Assembly (NCBI GenBank): GCA_964571965.1
Contig: CAZNFQ010000035.1
Location: 1-19,236 of the forward strand
DNA length: 19,236 bases
Direction: 5' to 3'
Origin: Sabulitectum sp964571965
Lineage (GTDB): Bacteria > Fermentibacterota > Fermentibacteria > Fermentibacterales > JCC-6
Positions 7,675-14,386 of this stretch are shown piece by piece. The number at the start of each line of letters is the position of its first letter. Within the stretch, counting starts at the first letter, position 1. A program made the translations under genes and the position numbers. The notes beneath the pieces are model-generated. The model made no database searches. It had not been told where the DNA came from and saw nothing but the letters and a program-made list of their open reading frames with translations.

Positions 7675-8629
7675 AGCCGCAGTTGTCGTGCCCTTCAGGG
7701 GAAACTGGAACCAGCTTGTTCCCCTGCTGGAAGCTCTTGCCCGTCAGACCGTCAGACGGGACCTGCAGACGATCCTCAGCGTTGACGGTGCCTGGGAACC
7801 TCCGGAAAGAATCAGCAGTATGGTGGATATGGTGGTTAACGGTCCTGAAGCAGGCCCGGCAGCTGCAAGGAACAGGGGCTGGAGAAGCACCGAGGTTCCT
7901 CTGATCCTCTTCACCGATGCCGACTGCGTTCCCGAACCTGAGTGGGCCGAGAGGATGATCCGGGGCCTTCGTGGTAAATATCATGCGGTCAAAGGAGTAT
8001 ATTCCCGGGGAGGCTCTTCGGTGATTCAGCGCCTTGCCCAGGTTGAATTCCTGGAGAGGTACAGGATACTTTCAGGGAGGAAATCGGTTTTTCTGGCAGA
8101 CACATACTCTGCGGGTTTCCGGAGGGAATGGCTGGATAAGCTGGATGGGTTCGATGAGAATTTTCCCTTTCCCGACCACGAGGATGTGGATCTATCCTGG
8201 CGAATGGTCAGAGAAGGAGGCATCATCGGATTTCTTCCGGATGCCAGGGTGGCCCACACACACAGGAGCAGCTGGACAGGATATTTCAGGCTCAAGCTCA
8301 GCAGAGGCAAGTGGAGGGTTATGGTTTTAAAGGAGTTCCCGGGAATGGCGGTGTCAGACGGCTATACCCCCCAGACCATGAAACTTCAGATGCTTCTGGT
8401 TCCCCCGGTTCTGGTTTCTCCTCTGTTCATACCATTATTTGCCCTTTATTCGGCGCTTCCAGCGCTTCTTTTCCTTCTTGCCTGCGCACCTCTTGCCCTG
8501 GTTGCCCTAAGGGAAGACGCTTCGGTTCTTCCTCTTGTTCCCGTGTTCGCTTTCTGGAGGGGTGCCGCCCTTCTTGCAGGGGCCGCTTCAGGCTATTTCA
8601 GCGGGAGGCGCAAGTGTTTGCACCCATAA
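7667..8629 (+). CDS. GT2-family glycosyltransferase with C-terminal membrane segments
   Basis: The protein has 320 residues. The GT-A domain opens with AAVVVPFRGN and has AARNRGW before the metal/nucleotide-sugar motif FTDADC (D84-x-D86). The acceptor-side DHEDVDLSWR lies at 170-179, with E172/D173 as the likely catalytic acidic pair. After about residue 235 come two or three hydrophobic spans, so the enzyme is membrane-anchored with its active site in the cytoplasm. It would transfer a sugar from a nucleotide donor to a lipid-linked acceptor. The start is ATG 7667, where the homologous sequence begins (MAEAAVVVPF). The frame is open further upstream, but that part only shadows the radical SAM gene. 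It overlaps that gene by 8 bases and the next by 16. GT2 enzymes of this shape include HpnI-like and polysaccharide-chain transferases; specificity is not readable. Confidence 0.85.
   Translation: MAEAAVVVPFRGNWNQLVPLLEALARQTVRRDLQTILSVDGAWEPPERISSMVDMVVNGPEAGPAAARNRGWRSTEVPLILFTDADCVPEPEWAERMIRGLRGKYHAVKGVYSRGGSSVIQRLAQVEFLERYRILSGRKSVFLADTYSAGFRREWLDKLDGFDENFPFPDHEDVDLSWRMVREGGIIGFLPDARVAHTHRSSWTGYFRLKLSRGKWRVMVLKEFPGMAVSDGYTPQTMKLQMLLVPPVLVSPLFIPLFALYSALPALLFLLACAPLALVALREDASVLPLVPVFAFWRGAALLAGAASGYFSGRRKCLHP
8603..8608 (+). promoter_or_regulatory. Ribosome binding site that fixes the start of the sugar phosphotransferase
   Basis: GGGAGG lies five bases before GTG 8614. It decides that start over the much earlier ATG at 8311, whose extra ~100 residues only mirror the GT2 gene in another frame and do not resemble the family. 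Confidence 0.65.
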
Positions 8630-10002
8630 GGAAACAGCAGAGGGTCCTTATTTCTTTTCTGGTGATCGCAGACATTTTCACCGTTCCCATATCCCTGTGG
8701 CTGACATGGTGTATAAGAACTCAGCCTCTGCGGAGTGTGCTTCCCTCCTTTTACCATTCTCTGGAAACCTATCTTGAGACCATTCCCGCCCTCTGCCTGA
8801 TATTCATTGCCTCATGGTGGGCAGCCGGTCTTTACTCCGTTTCCATACAGAGCAGCCCTTTTTCCGGAATAACCAGAAGGATAAAGGCCATGTTCTACCT
8901 GACCGTATCCATCATGGCGGCAAGCTACCTGGTAAAAATGGACTATTCCAGGGTTATGCTGCTTATCTTTACCCTGGTTTCGCTGCCGGTTAACATTCTT
9001 CTCCGTGCTTTGCTGAGCAAGATCGCAGGTTTGATCGCACCGTGCAAGGAAGCGCCCTCAACTCTTATCATCGGATCAGGGGAGTTCGCCGAGAGGGTGA
9101 TAAAATCCCTTCAGCGGCTGCCTGAACCCAGACATCGGATCAAGGGAGTTCTAACTGAAACCGTTTCCCAGAATGAAACCATAGCAGGGGTCAGGGTCAT
9201 TGGAACCGCCAACGACCTTCCCAGACTTGCGGAAAGCCATTCTGTCGACGAAATCTTTTTTGCCAGCGGTTCCATGAGCAGAACTGAAATGCTCAGACTG
9301 GTAAATTCAGTGGACAGGGATGACATAGTTTACATGCTGGTTACCGACCTCTTCGAAATAGCCACGGGCATGGGAGATCTGAACAGTCTTTCAAGAATAC
9401 CGCTGATGGAGCTGGGACCTGCGGAAAAGGGGATCTTCTATTCCTTCGTGAAAAGAACCCTGGATATATTTGCCTCTCTTATCCTTATCATTGTTCTGGC
9501 ACCGGTGATGGCTTTTATATGGCTGATCCTTTTCTTCTCCGGCAAAGGTTCTCCCATTTTCAGGCAGACCCGGGTGGGCAGGCACGGAGTGCCTTTCACT
9601 CTGTACAAGTTCCGAACCATGAAACCGGAGGCAGACGAGTACGAAGTGGCTCCGGTTGCCGGTGATGATCCAAGGATAACCCGCATGGGAAGGTTCCTCA
9701 GAATGACAAGCCTCGATGAACTGCCGCAGCTTTTCAACGTTCTTCGCGGTTACATGAGCATGGTGGGACCCAGACCGGAAATGGACTTTATAGTAAAGGA
9801 CTACAATGCCTGGCAGCGGAGAAGACTGGAAGTGAAACCGGGAATTACCGGCCTCTGGCAGATCATGGGCAGAAAGGACCTGCCCCTTCATGAGAATCTG
9901 GAGTATGATTTCTACTACATGAAGAACCAGTCATTAATGCTGGACATAGCAATTCTCGCCAGAACCGTGGTTACTGTGCTGAAAGGAAGGGGAGCCTACT
10001 GA
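8614..10002 (+). CDS. Polyprenyl-phosphate sugar phosphotransferase (WcaJ/EpsL/PglC superfamily)
   Basis: The protein has 462 residues, a normal length for the long (WcaJ-like) form. Four N-terminal membrane spans (about residues 10-140) are followed by a Rossmann-like domain with STLIIGSGEFAERVIKSL. A re-entrant or membrane helix starts near 280 (KRTLDIFASLILIIVLAP), and the bacterial sugar transferase domain comes last. Catalytic and substrate signatures are visible: FRQTRVGRHG, TLYKFRTM, D368-E369 in SLDELPQLFNVL, and GPRPE at 385-389. It would move a sugar-1-phosphate from a nucleotide sugar onto undecaprenyl phosphate at the inner-membrane cytoplasmic face, starting a glycan repeat. GTG 8614 is chosen because of the GGGAGG five bases before it. 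The gene overlaps the GT2 gene by 16 bases. It ends in CTGA, which appears to serve also as start codon of the following gene. Confidence 0.92.
   Translation: MFAPIRKQQRVLISFLVIADIFTVPISLWLTWCIRTQPLRSVLPSFYHSLETYLETIPALCLIFIASWWAAGLYSVSIQSSPFSGITRRIKAMFYLTVSIMAASYLVKMDYSRVMLLIFTLVSLPVNILLRALLSKIAGLIAPCKEAPSTLIIGSGEFAERVIKSLQRLPEPRHRIKGVLTETVSQNETIAGVRVIGTANDLPRLAESHSVDEIFFASGSMSRTEMLRLVNSVDRDDIVYMLVTDLFEIATGMGDLNSLSRIPLMELGPAEKGIFYSFVKRTLDIFASLILIIVLAPVMAFIWLILFFSGKGSPIFRQTRVGRHGVPFTLYKFRTMKPEADEYEVAPVAGDDPRITRMGRFLRMTSLDELPQLFNVLRGYMSMVGPRPEMDFIVKDYNAWQRRRLEVKPGITGLWQIMGRKDLPLHENLEYDFYYMKNQSLMLDIAILARTVVTVLKGRGAY
9985..9994 (+). promoter_or_regulatory. Ribosome binding site implying a CTG start for the next gene
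   Basis: GGAAGGGGAG lies four bases before CTG 9999. No ATG, GTG or TTG occurs in that frame until TTG 10026, which has no ribosome binding site of its own. Confidence 0.6.
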
Positions 10003-10745
10003 GTCTGCTTATTCTTTATCTGACTTTGACTTCAGTCTGGAGTGTCCGGGGTCCGGGTGAGACCGCCCTGGGAGTTCACCCCTCTTCCTGGAGCAATACT
10101 CCGCTTTCATGCATGGCCGCCCCTGCAGGTATGGGAAGGCTCGGCGAAACCAGTATCCAGGTCTCACTGGGCGTCCCGGGGAAGGACGTTTCAGCAGCGG
10201 CAGCCGCTGTGACGCCCCTGGGAAAGGGTTTCACCGCAGGCGCCGGTGCCGAATGGAACGGTGCCGGGGATAAAGGCCTTTTCCAGCTTTCATCCTGCTA
10301 TGTGATCACCGGTGACCCCATCGGCTTCATGGAAGGCCTCTACGGACCCAGTATCACCGCAGGAGCATCAGTTTCCGCCGGTTACGATGACAGTACGCGA
10401 TCCTCTGAAGTTTCCTTCGACTGCGGTGTTCAGCTTTCGCTGTTTCCTTCTTTCGCCCTGGGGGTGAACTGCTCTGATCTGGCAGGGGAAGCCGTCTTCA
10501 GAACCGGGTTCAGTCATGTTTTTAACAGAAGTCTCAGAATACATGTCAATTATGGTTCGGATAAATGGCAGGGAGGCGGTGAACTGACGGTGAAACCGTT
10601 TTTCAGGATACTGGCGGGAACCGACGGCAGCAGTTTCAACGGCGGTTTTGCTTATTCACTGGAACGTTGGACAGCTTCATACGGCGCCAGGTTCCTGGAA
10701 ACATCCGTAGAGCATTCCATAGGACTCACGGGGAGGTTCCCCTGA
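9999..10745 (+). CDS. Exported beta-barrel-like protein 1 (probable CTG start)
   Basis: The protein has 248 residues if it starts at CTG 9999, or 239 from TTG 10026. The CTG start is preferred for three reasons. A strong GGAAGGGGAG stands 4 bases before it. It makes a CTGA overlap just like the ATGA overlaps elsewhere in the operon. It restores a signal-peptide-like N-terminus (M)SLLILYLTLTSVWS, close to the MSMLILALIFQ start of the next gene. The rest is rich in Gly, Ser and aromatic residues and alternates polar and hydrophobic residues in short runs (for example TAGAGAEWN, ITAGASVSAGYDD). It ends in GLTGRFP, with a near-terminal Phe as in outer-membrane barrel proteins. These traits suggest a small 8-10-stranded outer-membrane barrel. 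I recognise no named family. Its position among glycan genes suggests a role in glycan export or anchoring, which is only inference. Confidence 0.65.
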   Translation: MSLLILYLTLTSVWSVRGPGETALGVHPSSWSNTPLSCMAAPAGMGRLGETSIQVSLGVPGKDVSAAAAAVTPLGKGFTAGAGAEWNGAGDKGLFQLSSCYVITGDPIGFMEGLYGPSITAGASVSAGYDDSTRSSEVSFDCGVQLSLFPSFALGVNCSDLAGEAVFRTGFSHVFNRSLRIHVNYGSDKWQGGGELTVKPFFRILAGTDGSSFNGGFAYSLERWTASYGARFLETSVEHSIGLTGRFP

Positions 10746-11914
10746 TGTCCATGCTGATTCTCGCACTTATTTTTCAGACCGGGGGACAGCCTGCGGAAGA
10801 AAACACCGCACACTTCGGAGTTCTGCTCAGGGCAGTTGCATCCGCAGATTTGAGACAGGGTCTTTCCACACTGGGTACAGATACCCTGACAGCTTTCCCC
10901 AAAGCCAGCTATGAAGATCACATGTTCAGTCTGCAGGCTTCTGCCGCAGTTGCCCATGCTCCAGATTCCCAGGATGTAACCTTCAGGCCGGTGTCCGCCG
11001 GGGCTTTCTGCCGGTGGCCGGGTTCTCCCTGGGTATCAGCCGGCGTTTTCAGGGGGCTCAGGGACCCATTCATCTTCGGCCTTTCAAGCCCTCTTTCCGA
11101 ATGGAATGCAGCTGGAATGGATGAGATCAACGGGGTTTCAGCAGAGGCCGGAGGGGTACTGGGTTTCGACGGCTGGTGGAATCAGTACGGAGATACCCTT
11201 TCCTGGTACGGAATGAGATCCCCATGGCTGGGCTTCGGGAACGTTTCATGGGAATCCATGGAAAGTGATTCGTCAGAATTCCATGTGATAAGAGGATTTG
11301 CTGATCTCAGGGCGGTTCAGCCGTGGTTCAGTTTCGTGTCGGAAAATGACTCCTGGTCCGGAGAGGGAGAGATAAGGGGTTTCTCGCCTTTCAGCTCTTC
11401 TCTGCTTACGATGGAAATAGTTCCTTCGGCAAGATGGTCCGAAGACTCCACCTCTTTGGAACTGAGCGGTTATTTCAGGGGAAGGTCAACCTCCTTCAGC
11501 GGATTCATCTCCGCTGAAGCCAATGTGGATAAGCCTGAAGCCGCGGACATCAGGGGGGGCTTCGATATGCTTTCCCGGGCGGGAGTACACTGGGCCGCAA
11601 CAGCATCACTGGAGGAACTGGAGTATTTCTCCGGAACCGTTTCCGGCTTTTACCGGGCATCACCCGCCGGGTGCGGCTGCGGTTTGAGCATTGAAGATGA
11701 CAGCCTCGCAGTAACCGCAACGGCTCTCTATTCTCCTGTACGCGGGGTGAGTTCCGCTCTTTCTGTTTCCACGGATCTGAGCACCGGTTCACCTGACCCC
11801 ACATGCAACTTCGGCGTATTCGCAGCGGGAAACCCCGGAAGTGCAGGTTTTACGGTGAAATGGGAAGAAGGCACAACGGAACTGGGTCTGGGGGTATCCG
11901 CATGGATAGACTGA
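10745..11914 (+). CDS. Exported beta-barrel-like protein 2
   Basis: The protein has 389 residues. ATG 10745 overlaps the previous stop by one base (TGATG) and is preceded by GGGGAGG, so it is preferred over ATG 10667 further up, which lies inside the barrel 1 gene. The N-terminus MSMLILALIFQTGG is a short signal-like hydrophobic stretch without a basic n-region. The mature part is dominated by alternating beta-prone, aromatic and glycine residues with Trp-rich segments (WNQYGDTLSWYGMRSPWLGFG), in the style of outer-membrane barrel proteins. No catalytic motif is seen. CGCG at the centre of a late strand is unusual. It has no family I can name. The pairing with barrel 1 and the CBM48 protein suggests an outer-membrane assembly. 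It overlaps the next gene by 13 bases. Confidence 0.68.
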   Translation: MSMLILALIFQTGGQPAEENTAHFGVLLRAVASADLRQGLSTLGTDTLTAFPKASYEDHMFSLQASAAVAHAPDSQDVTFRPVSAGAFCRWPGSPWVSAGVFRGLRDPFIFGLSSPLSEWNAAGMDEINGVSAEAGGVLGFDGWWNQYGDTLSWYGMRSPWLGFGNVSWESMESDSSEFHVIRGFADLRAVQPWFSFVSENDSWSGEGEIRGFSPFSSSLLTMEIVPSARWSEDSTSLELSGYFRGRSTSFSGFISAEANVDKPEAADIRGGFDMLSRAGVHWAATASLEELEYFSGTVSGFYRASPAGCGCGLSIEDDSLAVTATALYSPVRGVSSALSVSTDLSTGSPDPTCNFGVFAAGNPGSAGFTVKWEEGTTELGLGVSAWID

Positions 11915-12258
11915 TTGCATTATCTTTGATATTCTGTTCCTGTGCAGTGTTCGTTCCGGCAGAGAGGGAAGACGGCGGCCAGCTCGTCTGGCAGGATCCT
12001 TCGGCGGCATCGGTTCAGCTTATAGGCGACTGGAATCTCTGGGGGGGTCTTGCAGGACCTTCCGGCACACTTGATCCCCTTGCCGGGCGAATGGAGTACT
12101 CAGACGGAGCCTGGAGAGCCCCGCTTCCCGATACACTTTCCAGGGGCAGGTACAGGTATGCGTTTCTGGTGAACTGTAATGAATTTCAGAGGGACCCGGG
12201 TAATCCCATGGTTTCCGAATTCAGGGGAAACCCTGTTTCTCTGCTGATAATAGACTGA
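11902..12258 (+). CDS. Small exported protein with CBM48/AMPK-type glycan-binding domain
   Basis: The protein has 118 residues. A signal peptide (MDRLIALSLIFCSCAVFVPA) is followed by a single domain. Its pattern fits the early-set isoamylase N / AMPK glycogen-binding fold: LVWQDPSAASVQLIGDWNLW (the conserved GDW/F-N-x-W at 42-47), then DGAWRAPLP, then GRYRYAFLVN, then RDPGNP and a terminal G-N-x-V-S-L-L-I. Known relatives bind alpha-glucan through tryptophans. The cysteines in the signal region do not make a clean lipobox. ATG 11902 lies 13 bases inside the barrel 2 gene; an in-frame start further up would only add sequence that shadows that gene. Such domains are usually attached to cytoplasmic enzymes, so a stand-alone exported one in a surface-glycan operon is uncommon. 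The binding target is not known. Confidence 0.78.
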   Translation: MDRLIALSLIFCSCAVFVPAEREDGGQLVWQDPSAASVQLIGDWNLWGGLAGPSGTLDPLAGRMEYSDGAWRAPLPDTLSRGRYRYAFLVNCNEFQRDPGNPMVSEFRGNPVSLLIID

Positions 12259-12281
12259 CGCTCTGCTGAAAGGGGTAGAAT

Positions 12282-13328
12282 TTGGCTTCCGTGAGATTTG
12301 ACTCCGTAGGAAAGGTATACGATTCGAATTCCAGGGCTCTCTCGGACTTTACCCTGGATATCGACGACGGCGAATTCGTTGTCCTCGTTGGTCCCAGCGG
12401 CTGCGGCAAGTCCACTACCCTCAGGATACTGGCAGGGCTAGAAGAACCCACTGCCGGAAGGGTGTTCATAGACGGAACCGATATAACCGACACGGAACCC
12501 TCCAGACGTGATATCGCAATGGTGTTTCAGAACTACGCGCTTTATCCCCACATGACCGTTTATGACAACATGGCCTTCTCTTTGAAGATGAAGAAGGCAC
12601 CCAGGGAGAAAATAGCTGAATCCGTTGCCCGGGCGGCGGAAATACTGGGTATCTCCGATTATCTTCAAAGGAAACCCCGCGAGCTTTCAGGGGGTCAGAG
12701 GCAGAGGGTTGCAGTGGGAAGGGCCATTGTTAGGCAGCCGAAGGTGTTCCTCTTCGATGAACCGCTTTCGAATCTCGATGCCAAGCTCAGGGTTCAGATG
12801 AGGAACGAACTGGCAAGACTTCACTCGAAGCTCAATGCAACCATGATATACGTTACCCATGATCAGGCTGAGGCAATGACCCTGGGTGACCGGATAGTGG
12901 TTCTGAAAGACGGTTTCATTCAGCAGGTTGCTCCTCCCCTCGAGGTTTACGACAAACCTGTGAACCGTTTCGTGGCGGGTTTCATCGGAAGTCCCGCCAT
13001 GAATTTCTTCACAGCAGCCGTCAGGGATGGTACCCTGAATGCCCTTGGCTCTACACTGGGTTCCGTCCAGGTGAAAGACGGCAGCTATACCATAGGTGTA
13101 AGGCCCGAAGACGTTAAGCCTTCGGTCTCATCTGCCCTTACCGCCCTGGTGGAAGTGGTGGAGACACTGGGCAATGAAAAGGTCATTATCGGAAATGTCC
13201 AGGGGGAGCAGCTAACTGCAAGGGTTAGTCCCGACGTGGAAGTTGCACCCGGCGGCAGATTTGTTTTTCAGCTTGATCTGGATAAGATGCACTTTTTTGC
13301 CGCGGATGAACTGGAGAACAGAGTATGA
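12282..13328 (+). CDS. MalK/UgpC-type ABC transporter ATP-binding protein
   Basis: The 348 residues have all nucleotide-binding motifs intact: Walker A GPSGCGKST (37-45), Q-loop VFQNYALYPHMTV, signature LSGGQ (135-139), Walker B VFLFDEP (D159, E160) and H-loop H193. A C-terminal regulatory/TOBE region of ~110 residues includes IGVRPEDV. This architecture is that of sugar-importer ATPases (MalK, UgpC, MsmX), not of the Wzt ATPases that export O-antigen. No permease or substrate-binding protein is nearby, so it may serve importers encoded elsewhere, as MsmX does. The start is TTG 12282 with AAGGGG six bases upstream. The 23-base gap before it is the only non-overlapping junction in the block, and no promoter is visible there. 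Its stop makes an ATGA overlap with the phosphoglycosyl transferase gene. Confidence 0.93.
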   Translation: MASVRFDSVGKVYDSNSRALSDFTLDIDDGEFVVLVGPSGCGKSTTLRILAGLEEPTAGRVFIDGTDITDTEPSRRDIAMVFQNYALYPHMTVYDNMAFSLKMKKAPREKIAESVARAAEILGISDYLQRKPRELSGGQRQRVAVGRAIVRQPKVFLFDEPLSNLDAKLRVQMRNELARLHSKLNATMIYVTHDQAEAMTLGDRIVVLKDGFIQQVAPPLEVYDKPVNRFVAGFIGSPAMNFFTAAVRDGTLNALGSTLGSVQVKDGSYTIGVRPEDVKPSVSSALTALVEVVETLGNEKVIIGNVQGEQLTARVSPDVEVAPGGRFVFQLDLDKMHFFAADELENRV

Positions 13329-14386
13329 TCCTATTCACGGCCTTTATCGTCTCTCTGATCGTTGCTCTGATACTTACTCCGCTTACGAGCCGACTGGCCC
13401 TGAGGTTAGGAATGGTGGACGGCGGTTCAGGGGGTACACGTATTCCCCACACGGGTGGTCTGGCTATCTTTCTGGGTTTTGCCGCATCCATTTCCGCCGG
13501 ACTGATCATTTTCCCCAACCTTCCGGGACAGATCGTGGTGGATACAAGCATCTCATGGCGGGTTCTCTGCACCCTTATGCTGGCCTCGGGTTTCCTTATT
13601 ACCATAACCGGGTTCATCGATGACAGGATCGAACTCAAACCTTCCATGAAACTTATTCTCCACTCTCTGGTGGCTGTGGTGGCGGGAGTGTTCTTCGTTA
13701 TCAAGGGAGCTCAGCTCAGACTTTTTCTCGACACAGGGGGAATCAACTGGCTGGCAGCTCCGATCACCCTTGTCTGGCTCGTCGGGATAACCAATTCCAT
13801 CAACCTTCTGGATCACGCAGACGGCGTAACCGCCGGTACTGCTGCAATAGGGGCGTTCTTTTTCGCCACGCTCAACTTCATCAACGGCAACCCGGACATT
13901 GCATTCATAAGCATAGCGGCTGCAGGGGCTTCTCTGGGGTTTCTGTTCTACAATTTTCCTCCGGCTTCAACCTATATGGGCGACAGCGGTTCCAATTTCC
14001 TTGGCTTCACCCTTGCTATGATAGCGGTTCTCGGGGTGTATACCTCCAGTGATTCCATTCCATACCTTGCGGTGATGTCTCCGGTGCTTATCCTTGCAGT
14101 TCCAATAGTGGATACCGTGATGGTGCTCCTTTACCGGAGGAAGATCGGAAACCCTCTTTTTCAGGGGGACAAGAACCACCTGGCTCACAGACTGGTCAGA
14201 ATGGGCTATTCCCGCAGGACCTCTGTGATCATCCTCTATCTGATCTCCGTGGTCATGGGAACCACAGCGCTCCTTCTGCCTACTCTAAGACCTTTTCAGG
14301 CTATTCTTGCCTTCGTCAATGCAGCGGGTGTCATAGCTGTATTCGCCATTTTCATCGCCCACGGAGAAAGGAGTGAAAACCGATGA
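13325..14386 (+). CDS. WecA/TagO-like polyprenyl-phosphate N-acetylhexosamine-1-phosphate transferase
   Basis: The 353 residues are almost entirely membrane-spanning (about 10-11 segments), as in the MraY/WecA/TagO (GT4-type PNPT) superfamily. Catalytic landmarks are present: D99-D100 in GFIDDR, N160-x-x-D163-x-x-D166-G in NLLDHADG, M218-G-D-S-G in TYMGDSGSNFLGF, and the cytoplasmic loop GDKNHLAHRL (H285, H288). The HADG variant of the usual DG-x-DG stretch, and AHR in the last loop, differ from E. coli WecA, so the exact donor (UDP-GlcNAc or another UDP-HexNAc) cannot be assigned. It would start a glycan on undecaprenyl phosphate at the inner membrane. ATG 13325 is ATGA-coupled to the ATPase gene and has GGAG upstream. 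The 3' end is ATGA-coupled to the ligase gene. Confidence 0.9.
   Translation: MILFTAFIVSLIVALILTPLTSRLALRLGMVDGGSGGTRIPHTGGLAIFLGFAASISAGLIIFPNLPGQIVVDTSISWRVLCTLMLASGFLITITGFIDDRIELKPSMKLILHSLVAVVAGVFFVIKGAQLRLFLDTGGINWLAAPITLVWLVGITNSINLLDHADGVTAGTAAIGAFFFATLNFINGNPDIAFISIAAAGASLGFLFYNFPPASTYMGDSGSNFLGFTLAMIAVLGVYTSSDSIPYLAVMSPVLILAVPIVDTVMVLLYRRKIGNPLFQGDKNHLAHRLVRMGYSRRTSVIILYLISVVMGTTALLLPTLRPFQAILAFVNAAGVIAVFAIFIAHGERSENR

Noticed and set aside
8311..8613. Longer N-terminus of the sugar phosphotransferase
   Set aside because: It is an out-of-frame reading of the GT2 gene. GTG 8614 has GGGAGG five bases upstream and gives the usual family length.
10667..10744. Earlier ATG for beta-barrel protein 2
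   Set aside because: It would add 26 basic residues before the signal-like stretch and lies wholly inside the barrel 1 gene. ATG 10745 has GGGGAGG and a one-base overlap.
12282..13328. ABC ATPase as a Wzt-type O-antigen exporter component
   Set aside because: Its C-terminal region is of MalK/UgpC (TOBE) type, and no Wzm-like permease is adjacent.
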